Assembly (NCBI GenBank): GCA_023375785.1
Contig: SZWC01004803.1
Coordinates: forward strand, 63,590-127,589
Length of the DNA: 64,000 nt
Direction: 5' to 3'
From: Penium margaritaceum
Lineage: Eukaryota > Streptophyta > Zygnematophyceae > Desmidiales > Peniaceae
Shown here: piece after piece, positions 35,514 through 48,763 of the stretch
How positions within the stretch are numbered: the stretch's first letter is position 1
Layout of the letters: every line of letters begins with the position of its first letter
Program-made: the position numbers and the translations under genes
The notes under the pieces: model-generated
Databases searched by the model: none
What the model was told of the DNA's origin: nothing
The model's input: only the letters and a program-made list of their open reading frames with translations

Positions 35514-36489
35514 TGTTTTAAAATAGCCCCTCCGCATGCCCAAGTGCGGCGCCGGGAGGCGCCGACGGGCCTTCAGAAAGTGGACACTCCGTGCCGGCGG
35601 ATCTGGCGACTCGTGGATAGCTCGGATCATCAAATGGAGGATTGTCCCGTAAAGTTGACAAGTTGCTGAATCCGATGGAAGTTGTTTCACCGGAATCGGA
35701 CAAGTATCGAGGGAGAACTGATTTTCCAAAGTTGAGGTATGTGCAGCGGCTCTGGGAGCCAGCTGCGACTCGAAATCCAGTGGATAATCGACTGGACCGA
35801 GTAACAAAAATACCATCTGGAGAAATTGCTCCGATGGGCCTGCTCAGGCGTCCGGTGGATGATCCACCTGATCCGGCGGATCATCCACCGGATCCAGTAG
35901 TGCAGGTTGTTACTGAGGGACAGCCAAAAACCTGGCTCGACGTCCGAAACTCAGTAGTACATTTTGTTACTCCGGGACTTCGTAAAAATTCTGAATGCAG
36001 GTCCGCGGACAGGTTTCGAACCTCGTCACACCCCATCACCAAACGCGACCCAAAAGAGGAGAGGATGTATGGAAACAGTACAGGGGAACCCCACACCATG
36101 TGCAATGGGATCTCCGCCTTGGGGAAGGTGCTTCGCATGTGAAAGAAGGCACCACGGCGAGTGGCGGCATCAGGCTTCTGTGGTGGGTGAGACCTGCGCT
36201 TTGGTAAACATACCTCTGGCTATGCTTGGCGGAATTGCACGCGGTTTGGTGCCTTGGAAAGCTCATGACTAGCCCTATAAATGATGTGATCATGTCTATG
36301 CTAAAAAAACTAATTCAAAATCGCGTTATTCCCTTTGCAAAAGTGACTGTGTCTAATTGCCTGGTCACATAGCGTGAGGCGACCAGAAAGTTCACACTCA
36401 GACTCAAATTTGCCCAAAACAGGAAGACGTGAACCACTAGAGGCGATCAGACAAACTTCAGGAATGCATCACACGGATCCATCCTGACA
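35514..36489 (+). repeat. Copia D 5' LTR (976 bp)
   Basis: Starts tgtttta (mutated from tgttga) and ends cctgaca. TATA box tataaat at 36276-36282. Confidence 0.88.
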
Positions 36490-36491
36490 AA

Positions 36492-36506
36492 GAGTTATGG
36501 GCCCAC
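36492..36506 (+). other. Copia D primer-binding site, anticodon-arm type
   Basis: gagttatgggcccac matches the initiator tRNA-Met anticodon arm complement with one mismatch. Confidence 0.75.
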
Positions 36507-36610
36507 AAGTCTGAACGCCTCCAACGTTCACGTCTTCCGCAACGCACGGGATCGCCATCGCGGACGTTGCCGTGAAGTTGTGAAAACCCATCGGAGTAGC
36601 AGCTGCGCAC

Positions 36611-39600
36611 ATGGTGCAGAGGGAGACGCAACCCATGTAGAAGTGTGCGGGTGGCCTGGGATTTGGGCTATGGAGGTGGCAGTTTGAGGTGCGGCTCTCG
36701 CATAAGGGGCTGCTGGATGTCATGTTGGGAAAGGAGGTACTCGTAGAGGTGACTGCTGAGGACGCGGAGAAGTAGGCCTTCAAAAAGAAGAACACGGAGG
36801 CGCTCATGCTGCTGGTGTCCAAGACAGCCGAGTCGCAGTGGGGCTACTTCCAAGGCTGCAAGCTGGTAGTCGAAGCTTGGCAAAAGCTCTGCGCCATCCA
36901 CCAATCCAAGTCACTCGCGAACAAAATCTTTGCGATGAAGCGGCTCCTTACGGTGAGATTCGAGGAGGGAGATGATGTCATCTCCACCATTCAGCAGATT
37001 GAGTCGCTCGCCTCGCAATGCAACGACGTGGGGTGGAAGATCGACACGTAGCAGCAGGTGATGGCCCTCCTCATGGCCATACCTGACAGTTGGGATCCAC
37101 TCATCACCATCCTTAGAGGATGGTCGGAGGACAAGCTCACCAATGACGCGGTCGCAGAGTACATCCGCAACAAGGTGCAACGACGGAGCTGAGGGGAGTC
37201 CTCGTCTTCCTCATCGGCCCTTGTCACCAAAACACGTGGTGGTAGCAACGAGGGCCAAGGAAGTGGTGGAAAGGGCGGCGGCAAGAAGGGCACCAAGAAA
37301 GGTGCGTGCCGCAACTGCGGCAAGGAGGGCCATTGTGCTCGTGAGTGCCCGGAGGAGGCGAAGACCGGCGGCAAAAATAGCGAGGGCATGTCACTCCTCA
37401 ATGGCAACAAGAACCACTTCCTCAAGAAGGCCAACATGCAGTGCCTGGATTCCGTAGTCGAGGAGCACACCCAAGTTGAGAAGGTGGGGTTCGTCACCTA
37501 CGAGAATTCCTCCAAGTCAATGGTAGTCACGAACGACAAAGTTGAGCCGGCGGCCGGCCAAGGCGACGTGGAGGTGGAAGTTTTGGTGGGCGATAAGAAA
37601 GACCTGTGCGCAATCCGTGATGTGCAGCACGTCCCCGTCCTGGCTGACATTTTGAGTGTCAGCCACTTGACGGACAAGGGGTATGAGGTGCTCTTCCGTA
37701 GGAAAGGCGCTGTGGTGCGCATTGTCGGCAACGGCGAAGTCTTGCTGGAGGCGAAGTGTGAGGGCGGTCTCTACATCGTGGAGACCAAGGTGGTCCCCAA
37801 GGCATCGGACCCAGCGGAATCGTTGGAGCGCGTCGTCAACATGGCCAAGGGAGGAAGCGCTGATCTGGAGCTCTGGCACCGACGGTTGGGGCATTCGACG
37901 CCCGCAACCATTAAGGAGATGGCAAAGTGCGACATGGTGCGAGGCCTCGTCATCGACGGTGCAGATGCCGCAGCGCACAAAAAGTACGAGCCTTGCATTT
38001 TGGGCAAGGCGCGGTGCAAGTCGTTCAACGAGAACGAGGCTTGCACAAAGGACCTGCTGGAGGGCATGCACAGCGATGTGTGCGCACCATTCAAAACGCC
38101 GTCAAACACTGGCTTGAGATACTTCATCACCTTCATTCACAACTGCAGCAGAAAACTCTACGTGTACTTCATGAAGCGGAGAGGCGAGGTCCTAGAGTGA
38201 CTGAAGGAGTACGTCGCATCAGTGGAGAGGAAGACTGGCCGGAAGCTCAGAGCGCTATGCAGCGACAATGGCGGAGAGTACGTGGGCTGTAGCGGGTGGA
38301 TGAAGCAGCAGGGCATCAAGTGGGAACCCACTACGCCGTACTCGCTACAATCCAATGGAGTGACGGTGCGGGCGAACAAGACACTGGACAACATGGTGCG
38401 GACCATGCTTGTGGATGTGGAGTTGTCGCGAGTGTTCTAGATAGAGGCTGGGCGTACAGCGAGCTACACCATCAACCTCACCCCAACAACGGTAGTCAAG
38501 GGTAAGGGCGGCCGGAAGACACCATAGGAGGTTTGGAGCAGGTGCAAGCCAAACGTGGCGCACCTGAAAGTGTTCGGGTGCAAGATGCACGCGATGGTGC
38601 AGGTGGTGGAACGACGCGATAGCAAGCTGGAACTGCGGGCTAAGGCATGCTTCTTTCTCAGCTATAAGAGCACGCAAAAGGCGTATCGGCTCTGGGATCC
38701 ACGCAATTAAGAGATCATCCGCAGCCGTGATGTCGAGTTTGAAGAGCAGGAGAGATTCAGTAGCAGGAGCAACGACATGAGCATCGGGAAGACTCCAAAA
38801 CAGGGGGAGTGGTTCCAGCTCCTTGACTACAAGGAGCCGGCGGACGCAGAGGTCGCTGATGCGGCGTTGAAGTACGGCGGTGCAGCAGGTGTAGTAGCCA
38901 ACGCGGAGGACTCCGGCGACAATTCAGCTGGGCTGGAGATCCGGCTGAATGATCCGTTGAAGGAGGCACTGCGGGTGCCGAAGCGTGCACTTCCGGTGGA
39001 GTTCACGTCGGGGGTCGGAGGAAAATCCTCCGGACGCACCGTCCGTCCGGTTGATGGATCAACAGAGTGGGAGAGATCCTCGGGGAGCCGTCCGGTCGAT
39101 GATTCACCAGAGCGAGCAAGGTCGGAAGGATTGCAGCAGAGCGATGAGACGCCACCAAAATTGCCGTAGCGGGAGGCAGCGGAGAGCGGGGAAGCGTTTC
39201 GACGCAGGTACCGGTCGATGGATCGCCATGACGCGGTGCATGCTGGCTGCATCAATGGAGCCGCCGACTGTGCAAGAGGTGCTTGCGTAGCCGGACGGGG
39301 AGCAGTGGGACGCCGCCATCCAGTCGGAGTTGGCGTCCATTGCTTAAAACGACACGTGGCAGCTGGTTGACAGGCCAAAAGACGCCAAGGTCATCGGCTC
39401 CATGTGGGTCTTCAAGACCAGATTCACAAAGGAAGGTGTGGTTGACAAGTTCAAGGCGCGGCTCGTGGCCAAGGGGTACGCACAGTGTATGGACGAGCAC
39501 TACAATGAGACGTTCGCCCCTGTCGCCAAGTTTGCAAGCATCCGGGCGATCCTTGCGGTGGTGGCCGCGAAGGACATGGAGCTCCACCAGATGGACGTAA

Positions 39601-40850
39601 AGATGGCCTTCCTAAAGGACATCATTGGCAAGGAAATCTACGTAGAGGTGCCAGAGGGGGTGGAGGCGCCAAAGGGCAAGGTGTGCAAGCTGCGGAAGTC
39701 CTTCTACGGGCTAAAACAATCGCTCCAATGCTGGTACCAACAGATGGACAGCTTTATGGCACAACTTGGCTTCAAGCGTTGTGAGTCCGATCACAGCGTG
39801 TACGTGCGGCGCACCTAGAAGCTCCATCAGATTGTCGCACTCTACGTGGACGATCTGATCTTGTGCTCCTCAGACCTGCTGAGCTTACAGCAGCTGAAAG
39901 AGTAGCTGAGCAACAGGTTCTAGATGTCGGACATGGAGGAGCTGGAGTTGTACCTTGGGGTGAGCATTACACGGAACCAAAGGGCGTGTACGCTTGAGCT
40001 GGGACAGGCCAAATATGTGGCTGAGGTGCTGAAACGATACAGCATGGAGGACTCCAAACCAGTGTGCAGTCAATTCTCCACGACCTGTGAACTGAGTGCG
40101 GCAATGGCGCCGCAAACAAAAGAAAAGCGGGAGGATATGGCAGGGGTGCCCTACCAATCGGTGGTGGGTAGCCTCATGTACGCGATGGTGGCGATTCGAC
40201 TGGACCTGGCCTACGCGGTGGGCCACGAGAGCAGGTTCGTGGCCAAGCCAGGGCCACTACTCTAGCAGGCGGTCAAGCGCATCCTCTGCTACCTGCAGGC
40301 AATGCAGCACGCGCGCTTGAGGTTCGACGGCAAGGGGCAGGCGGACCCCTTGCGTCTAGTCTGCTAAACGGATGCAGACTACGCTGGAGATGTGGACAAG
40401 CGGACGTCCACATCCGGCTACGTGTTCTTCCTCGCTGGTGCAGCAATCTTGTGGTGCAATAGGAAGCAGGACTGCATGGCCACCTCCACAGTGGAAGCTG
40501 AGTACATCGCGCTGGCAGAGGCGGTCAAGGAGGCGGTGTGGCTCTGCAGGTTGCTTTGGGAGCTGGGCGTGCCGCAGCTGGAGCCTACGGTGGTGTAAGA
40601 GGACAACAATGGCTCCATCTTGCTGACCAACAACTCGACGTAGCACATGAGGACGAAGCACATCGAGGTGCATCATTACGCATGGGACATGGTCGAGAAG
40701 GGGCAGGTGGTGCTGCAGCACTGCAGCACGCACAACATGCTTGCGGATTGCTTGACCAAAGCGCAACCCACGGACTTGCACGCGATGAGCGTGGCTGTAC
40801 GTGAGATGACTAGCTATGATGGGCTGAAGGGCGCAACGGAAGATAAGTGA
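36611..40850 (+). pseudogene. Copia D gag-pol polyprotein, many stops
   Basis: Same architecture as element C. Gag begins MVQRETQPM. The zinc knuckle is degraded at one position (CRNCGKEGHCARECPEE keeps the CCHC residues). GAG-pre-integrase has ELWHRRLGHS. Integrase has HSDVCAPF, CSDNGGEY and SNGVTVRANKTL; the last motif has Val-Arg where Ala-Glu is expected, so the catalytic Glu is lost. Reverse transcriptase has QMDVKMAFLKD and LYVDDLILCS. RNase H has STVEAEYIALAE. In-frame stops include 36774, 37049, 38198, 38438, 38526, 39168, 39345, 39820, 39904, 40265, 40366, 40598 and 40640. At least five are TAG where element C has CAG. It ends with the polypurine tract and 3' LTR. Confidence 0.9.
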
Positions 40851-40893
40851 GAGAAAGCAAGAGCAGCGGGCATGGCAGGTGTAAGGGGGAGAG

Positions 40894-41870
40894 TGTTGAA
40901 AATTTTCCCCTCCGCATGCCCAAGTGCGGCCCCGGGAGGCACCGACGAGTTGTCAGAATGTAGAGACTCTGCACCGGAGGATCTGACGACTTGTGGATTG
41001 CTCGGATTCTAAAATGCAAGATTGCCCCGTAAAGTTGACAAGTTGCTGAATCTAGTGAAAGTTTTTTCACCGGAATCGGACAAGTATCCAGGGAGATATG
41101 GCCTTCCAAACTTGGGGTATGCGTTGCGGCTCTGGGAGCCGGCTGCAACTCGAAATCCGGTGGATAATTGACCGGGCCGAGTAACAAAAACACCATCTGG
41201 AGAAATTGCTTCGATAGGCCTGCCGAGACGTCCGGTGGATGATCCACCTAATCTGGCGTATCATCCACCGGTTCCAGTAGTACAGGTTGTTACTGAGGGA
41301 CTTCGCCAAAAATCTGGTTCGACGTCGGAAACTCAATAATACATTTTGTTACTCGTGGACTTGGTCAAAATTCTGACTGCAGGTCCGCGGACAAGTTTCG
41401 AACCTCGCCACATCCCATCACCAAACGCAACCCAAAAGACGAGAGGATGTGTGGAAACAGTACAGGGGACTTCCACACCATGTGCAATGGGATCTGCGCC
41501 TTGGGAAAGGCGCTTCGCACATGAAAGAAGGCGCCACGGCAAGTGGCGGCGTCAGGCTTCTGTGGTGGGTGAGACCTGTGCTTTGGCAAACGTAACTTTG
41601 GCTACGCTTGGCCAAACTGCAAGCGGTTTGGTGCGTTGGAAAGCTCATGACTTGCCCTATAAGTGTTGTGATCATGTCCATGCTCAAAAACTAATGCAAA
41701 ATCTCGTTAATGCCTTCGCAAAAGTGACTGTCTCTAATTGCCAGCTCACATAGCGTGAGGCGACCAGAAAGCTCACGCTCAGTCTTAGATTCGTCCAAAA
41801 CAGGAAGACGTGAACCAATAGAGGCGATCAAACAAACGACCGGACCGCATCACATGGATCCATCCTGACA
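40894..41870 (+). repeat. Copia D 3' LTR (977 bp)
   Basis: Starts tgttgaaaat after the polypurine tract and ends cctgaca. TATA-like tataag at 41658. Confidence 0.9.
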
Positions 41871-43320
41871 CTATTGTCTTGGGCTTACTCTAGTTGTCTC
41901 GGGCATGCTCTAGTTGTCTTGGGCTTCATCAATTTGTCTTCGGCTTGCTCCATTTTTCTCGGGCTTGCTCCAACTCTCTTAGGCTTGCTCCATTTTTCTT
42001 GGGCTTGCTGCAATCTTCTCGGGCATACTCTTGTTGACTTGGCCTTTCTCCTGTTGTCTTTGTCTTGCTCTAGTTCTCTTGGGCTCACTCCAGTTGTCTT
42101 GGGCTTGCTCCAGCTTTCTTGGCCTTGCTCCAATTGTCTAGGCCTTGCTCCTGTTGTCTTGGACTTGCTCTAGTTTTCTTAGGATTGCTCTAGCTGTCTT
42201 GGGCTTGCTCCAGTTGTCTTGGCCTGAATTCAGTTGTTTTGAGTTTGCTTCAGTTTTCTTGGGCTTGTTTCAGTTGTCTTGGGCTTCCTCCAATTATCTC
42301 GGCCCTTGCTCCAATTGTCTTGGTTGTGCTCCAGTTGTCTTGGTCTTGCTTCAGTTGTCTTTGGCTTGGTCCATTTGTCTTTGCCTTGCTCCAGTTGTCT
42401 TGCGCTTGATTCAGTTATCTTGGGCTTGCTCCAGTTGTCTTGGGTTTGCTCTAGCTGTCTTGGGCTTACCGTAGTTGTCTTGGGCTTGCTGTAGTTATCT
42501 CAGCCTTGCTCCACTTGTCTTGGGCTTGCTAAAATTGTATTTGGTTTGCTCTAGTTGTCCTGGCCTTGCTCCAGTTGTTTTGATTTTGCGCGAGTTGCAT
42601 TAGGTTTGCTCCAGTTGTCTTGGATTTGCTCAAGTTGTCTTTGGCTTACTCATGTTGTCTTGAGCTTGCTATCATTGTCTTGGCCTTGCTCCAGTTTTCA
42701 AGGGCTGTATCCTGTTGTATCGGGCTTGCTCCAGTTGTGTTGGGCTTGATCTAGTTGTCTTAATCTTGCTCAAGTTTTCTTGACCTTTCTCCTTTTTTCT
42801 TGGGCTCGCTCCAGTTGTGTTGGGATTTCTCCAGCTGTCTTGGGCTTGCTCCTGTTGTCTTGGGCTTGCCCCAGGTGTCTTGACCCTTTTCCAATTGTCT
42901 AGGACGTGCTCCAGTTGTCCTTGGCTTGCTCCACTTGTCGTTGCCTCGCTTCAGTTGTCTTGGATGTGCTCCAGTTTTCTTGGTGTTGCTCCAGCTGTCT
43001 TGGGCCTTCTCTGGCTGTTTTGGGCATGCTCCAGTTGTCTTGGGCTTGATCCAATTCTCTTGGGCTTGCTTTTATCATCTTGGGCTTGCTCCAATTATCT
43101 TGGGCTTGCTCCTGATGTCTTGGGATTGCTCTAGTTTTCTTGGACTTTCTCGAGCTCTCTTTGTCTTGCTCGAGTTTTCTTGGGCTTGGTCCAGTTGTCC
43201 TTAGCTTTCTCTAGTTGTTTTGGCCTTGCTCCATTTGTCTTGGGCTTGCTCCAATTGTCTTGACCTTCTGTAGTTGTTTTTGGCTTGGTGCAGTTGTCTT
43301 GGTCTTGCTATCGTTATTTT
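41871..43320. repeat. 20-bp satellite, block 2
   Basis: Begins with the right copy of ctatt and continues the satellite in phase for about 72 units to the boundary of element E. Confidence 0.95.
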
Positions 43321-44281
43321 TGTCAGAAAGTGGGGTGGAGTGCCAACGTGGCCTGACTAGTCTTAGATGCTCAAGGCTTTTTTTGTGTGGGTTCTGAGTG
43401 TAATCGTGAGCTTTCTGGTTGCCTCATGCTATGTTTCTTGGGATTTGAGACATTCATTTTGGCAAAGGGAAGAACGCGATTTTTCATTTTTTTAACATGG
43501 ATATGATCTAAGCATTTGTAGGGCTAGTCATGAGCTCTCCAATGCACCTAACTGTTTGTGATTTGGATCACTGTAGCTCCCAATACTTCAGCTGAAGCAC
43601 ATCACCCCCAACCAGCCTCTCTGTTGGCGGCGTGCACCACGTCGCCCGCCGAGGCGCCTTCACACATCAAGGACCCATCACAATGCCATTCAGGAGGCGT
43701 AGATATCCCTACGTGTAGTGGCGGTGCCCCTTGTGCCTTTGGGGTCTGTTTCGATGAGTTAATCATCGTGTTTTCTGATGGGGATTGATGTGGTTCGAAA
43801 CCAGTCCGCGGACCTGCAATTGGAATTTTGACTAAGTCCTGGAGGAACAAATTGTACTATTGAGTTCCGGACTTCGAGCCAGGGTTTTGGCTAAGTCCCC
43901 CAGTAACAAAAGTGCACTATTGAAATCCGGCGGATCATCCACCGGACGCCTCGGGAGTCCTTCTGGAGCAAAATCCCCAGATGGTATTTTGTTACTCGTT
44001 TCAATCAATAATTCATCGCCAATGGAACAGTGGCCAGCTCCCAGAGCCTCTGCGCATACTCGACCTTTGGAAGCTCATATCTCCCTCGTTACTTGTCCGA
44101 TTCCGGTAAAACAACTTCCACCAGATTCAAGGACTCCTCAAATTTTAGGAGAAATCCTCCATTTTAGAATCAAAGCAATCCTCAAGTCACAGATCCAACG
44201 ACGAGGAATTTCCACTCTCTGGCGGCTCGTCGGCGCCTCCCGGTGCCGTACTTGGGCATGTAACGGGGCAAATCTTCAACA
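43321..44281 (-). repeat. Copia E 3' LTR (961 bp)
   Basis: In the sense of the element it runs from tgttgaaga at 44281 to ctgaca at 43321. Confidence 0.88.
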
Positions 44282-44334
44282 TTCTCCCCCTTGCACCTGC
44301 CATGTCCGCTGCTTGTGCTTGCTCTCACTCATCT

Positions 44335-47300
44335 GCCGCTACGCCCCCCAGCCCATCATAACTAGTCATCACAAATCCGGCCACGCTCAATGCGTGCCGG
44401 TCCATGAGTTGCACTTTGGTAAAGCAATCCGCAAGCATGATGTGCGTGATGTTGTGCTACAACACCACCTGCCTCTTTTCAACCATGTCCCGTGTATACT
44501 GATAACGCACATTAATATGCTCCATTCTCCTGTGTTGCGTCGGGTTGTTGGTCAGAGAGATCGAGCTGGTGTTGTCCTCATGCACCACCGAAGGCTCTTG
44601 CTGCGGCACGCCCAGCTCCCCTTGTAACTTGCTGAGCCACACTGCCTCCTTGACTGCCTCAGCCAGCGCGATGTAGTTTGCTTCCACTGTGGAGGTGGCG
44701 AGGCAGTCGTGCTTGCTGCACCACGAGACTGCTGCACCAGTGAGGAAGAACACGTAGCCGGATGTGGACTTCCGCTTGTCGACATCGCCAACGCAGTCTA
44801 CATCCGTATAGCAGACCAGAAGCACGGGGTCCATCCGGTCCTTGCCGTCGAACCTCAAGCGCCCATGCCGTGTTGCTTGTAGGTAGCAGAGGATGCCCTC
44901 GACCGCCTGCCAGTGTACTGGCCCTGGATGGGCCACATACCTGCTCACTTGGCCCACCGCGTAGGCCAGGTCCTGTCGAGTCGCCACCATGGCATACATG
45001 AGGCTGCCCACCGCTGATTGGTAGGGTATCCTTGCCATATCCTCCCGCTCTTCTTTTGTTTGCGGCGCCATTATTGCACTTAGTTCACAGGTCGTGGAGA
45101 CCGGATTGCCAATTGGTTTATAGTCCTCCATGTTGTATCGCGTCAGCACCTCGGCTTTGTACTTGGCCTGTCCCAGCTCAAGGTCGCGTGCCCTCGAGTT
45201 CCGCGTGATGCTCACCCCGAGGCAATACTCCACCTCCCCCATGTATGACATCTGGAATTTGCTACTTAGCTGCTCTTTCAGCCACTGTAGGCCTTGGCAG
45301 ATCCGTCGAGCACAAAATCAGGTCATCCACATAGAGTGCAAGAATCTGATGGAGCTGTTTATCGCGCGGCACGAAGACGCTGTGATCCGTCTCACAGCTC
45401 TTGAAGCCGAGTTGTACCATAAAGCTGTCCATCTATTGGTACAAACATGTGGGCGATTGTTTTAGCCCGTACAAGGACTTCCGCAGCTTGCACACCTTGC
45501 CCTCCGGCACCTCCACCCCCTCTTGCACTTTCATGTAGATTTCTTTGTCTATAATGCTTTTGAGCAAGGCCATCTTCATGTCCATTTGGTGGAGCTCCAT
45601 GTCCTTTGTGGCTGCCACCGCAAGGATCGCCCCGATACTTGTGAACTTCGTAACAGGAGTGAACGTCTCAATGTGGTGCTCGCCCTTACGTTGTGCGTAT
45701 CCCCTTGCCACCAGATGCGCATTGCATTTGTCAACCACACCTTCCTTTGTGAACTTGGTCTTAAAGACCCACTTTGAGCCGATGACCTTGGCATCTTTTG
45801 GCCTGTCAACCAGCTCCCATGTGTTATTTTCCGTGATGGACGCAAGCTCTGATTTGATGGCGCCGCATCCCATTGATCCCTTTTCGGGCGTGCAAGTGCC
45901 TCTTGTACAGTAGTTGGCCTCGTTGATGCAGACAGCATAGATTGCGTCATGCTAATCCATTGACCGGTGCTGCGTCAAAGCGCTTCCTTGCTTTTCGTAG
46001 CCTCCCGCTACGGCGCGACAGTTTTGGTGGCGCATCGTCGCTCTTGTGCGATCCCTCCAACTCAACACGCTCCGGTGAATCATCAACCAGATGGCTTCCC
46101 AAGGATCTCTCTAGCTCTGGCAAAACGTTGCCGAAGTGACCGGTGCGTCCGGTGGATTTTCCATCGATGCCCGATGCACACTCTGCCAGGAGTGCACGCC
46201 TTGCTACCCTCGGTGCCCTATCCGCCAGATCCTTCTGGTGGATCTCCCCATTAGCTTGATCATCATCGGAGTCCTCCGCATCGGCTGCCATCTCTAGTGC
46301 ACATTCGCGCTCTGATGCGGCATCGTCAACTTTGGCGTCCACTTGCTCCTTCTCATAGTCAAGGAGCTGGAACCACTCCCCCGTCTTTTGAGAGTCCACA
46401 ACGCCCATGTCGTTGCTGCTGATGTAGCTCTACTCTTGATTTAGCTTTGTTGCTCCTCAAACTTGATGTCTCGAATGCGGATAACCTCCTCCTTGTGCAT
46501 GTCGTAGAGCCTGTACGCCTTATGCGCGCTCTCATAGCCAAGGAAGAGAGACGGATTTGCCCACGGCTCTAGCTTGCTCTCACGTCTCTGCGCAGGCTGC
46601 AGCATCGCGTGCGCCTTGCATCCGAACACTTCAAGGTGTGCCACACTTGGCTTGCGCCCACTCCAAACCCCTTGTGGCATTGTCCAGCCGATCTTCCCCC
46701 TTAGCACCATTATAGGAGTGAGGTTGATGATGTAGCTCGCCGTACACACAGATTTTGTCCAAAAGCTTCACGGTAGTTTGCATCCACCATTATGGTCCAT
46801 ACCATGTTTAGCAGTGTCTCATTCGCTCGCTCTGCCACGCCATTTGACGAAGGCAAGTACAGTGTAGTTTGTTCCCACTTTATGCCCTGTGCTTCATCTA
46901 CCTGCTATAGCTCATGTGCTCTCTGTCATTGTTGCTCCGTAGCGCTCTGACCTTCTGCTTAGTCTATCTCTCCACCGCGGTAACATACTCCTTCAGCCGG
47001 TCCAAGACCTCGCCTTTCCTCTTCATGAAGTACACGTAGAGCCTTTTGCTGTAATCATCAATGAAGGTCACAAAGTAACCCACACCACTCTTTGACACCA
47101 TCTTGAATGGTCTGCACACATTGCTGTGCAGGACCTCCAGCAAGTCTCAGGCGAGATTCATGTTCTCGTTGAACGGTTTGCTCCACGCCTTGCCAAAAAT
47201 GCAAGAATCGCACTTTTTGTGCATTGTCGCATCTGTTGCCTCTTCTGCACTGTCAATGATGAGGCAGCGTGCCAGCTTGCGCTTCGCTATCTCCTTCTCG

Positions 47301-48637
47301 ACTGCGGGTGAGGAATGCCCCAATTGTTGGTGCAAGAGCTCCAGATCAGCTCCCCCTCCTTTGGCCAGGTTGACGCTGTGTTTTCTGCAAGTATGCTGAA
47401 TCTATCGGTGTTCGGATCACCTTGGTCTCCACGATGTAGAGTCTTCCCTCACGCTTAGCCTCTAGCACGGGCTCGCCGCCACCGTCCTTTCGCACGACTG
47501 CTCCTCGTCTCCTGAAGAGCACATCGTACCCCTTGTTAGTCAAGCGGCTGACACTTAGAATGTCAGCCAAGCTGGGTACGTGCTGCATGTCCTTGATGAC
47601 CCACTACACCTGCTTTCCACCAACCACCACCTCCACGTCTACGTCTCCTTGGCCAGCCGCCGACTCAACTTTGTCGTTCGCGACCACCATTGATTCACTC
47701 AACTTGGTGTAGTTGATGAACCCGACCTTCTCGACTTGCGTATGCTCCTCCGCTCCGGAGTCAAGGCATCACCCATTGGCTTGCTTGAGGTAGTGGTTTT
47801 GAGTGGTGTTGAGGAGCGCCTTCTTGCCTTTGGCATCTTTTCCAACAGCCTTATCCTCCTCTTCGGGCCCAGTTGCCCTCCTTGCCACAGTTTTGGCACG
47901 CACCCTTCCTGGCGCCCTTCTTTCCGTCACCATGTCCGCCACCTCCCTTGGCCTCGCTTCCGTCTTTCCGTCACCATTTCCGGCACCTCCCTTGGCCTCG
48001 CTTCCGTCACCACGCATTTTGGTGACGAGGGCCGATGAGGAAAACGAGGACTCCCCGCAGCTCCTTCATTATGCCTCATTGCAAATGTACTCTACGACTG
48101 CACCATAGGTGAACTTGTCCTTTGCCTATCCTCCTAAGTCAGTAATGAGTGGGCTCCAACTGTCAAGAAGGGCCATGAGGAGGGCCATTGCCTACAACTG
48201 CGTGTTGATCTTCCACCCCACGTCATTGTAATATGAGGGGAGAAACTCGATCTGCTGCATGGCGGTGATGATATCATGTCCCACCTTGATTCTCACTGTC
48301 AGGAATTTCTTCATAATGAATGTTTGTCTGCCAGTGACTTGGATTGATGGATGGCGCAGAGCTTATGCCAAGCTTCGGCTGCCAACTTGCAGCCCTAGAA
48401 GTAGCCCCACTGCAACTTGGCCGTCCCTGACACCAGGATCATGAGCGCCTCCATGTTCTTTTTTGTGAAAGCCTCCTTTTGTGCTTCCGTCGCCGTCGCT
48501 TTGTCAAGGAGTTTTGTTCCCTTCATGACCTCCAACAACCCCTTATGCGCGAGGTCCAGCTTCGAGTGCCACCTCCAAAGCATGTAGCCACGGCCACCTG
48601 CATATTTTTGGATGGGCTACGTCTCCTTCTGTGCCAT
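44335..48637 (-). pseudogene. Copia E gag-pol polyprotein, broken
   Basis: Gag begins at 48637 (MAQKET then a stop, PIQKYAGG) and is broken again after LQWGYF. The knuckle region near 47900 is disrupted. Protease-like and GAG-pre-integrase segments follow (VETKVIR; HQQLGHSS; CDSCIFGKAW). Integrase is split by frame changes around 46750-47050. Downstream of it is a linker with KAYRLYDMHKEEVIRIRDIKFEEQ. Reverse transcriptase (45873 on) has KWVFKTKFTKEG and a YVDD near 45325, with a frameshift between 45430 and 45250. RNase H has CYTDVDCVGD and STVEANY; the second Glu of the usual VEAEY is Asn. The C-terminus ends near 44335. The copy is defective. Confidence 0.86.
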
Positions 48638-48748
48638 TTCCTCAGTCTTCAACTCCAGGACCTCAGAGCTTGAGAGCGATGTCGTCCCTGCCGACGATCT
48701 CGTCCACCGCGTAAGTTGTGAGCGATGTGCAAACCAGCCAGGGCCGTA

Positions 48749-48761
48749 GGGTCCATAACCC
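48749..48761 (-). other. Copia E primer-binding site, anticodon-arm type, mutated
   Basis: Minus-strand gggttatggaccc directly follows the 5' LTR. One mismatch to the anticodon-arm site of C. Confidence 0.65.
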
Positions 48762-48763
48762 AT

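Larger units (their letters stand above)
35514..41870 (+). mobile_element. Copia retrotransposon D, inserted in the 20-bp satellite
   Basis: LTRs 35514-36489 and 40894-41870, primer site at 36492, gag-pol 36611-40850, polypurine tract gtaagggggagag at 40881, 5-bp duplication ctatt. Sister of C and E. More than ten in-frame stops make it defective. Confidence 0.94.
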
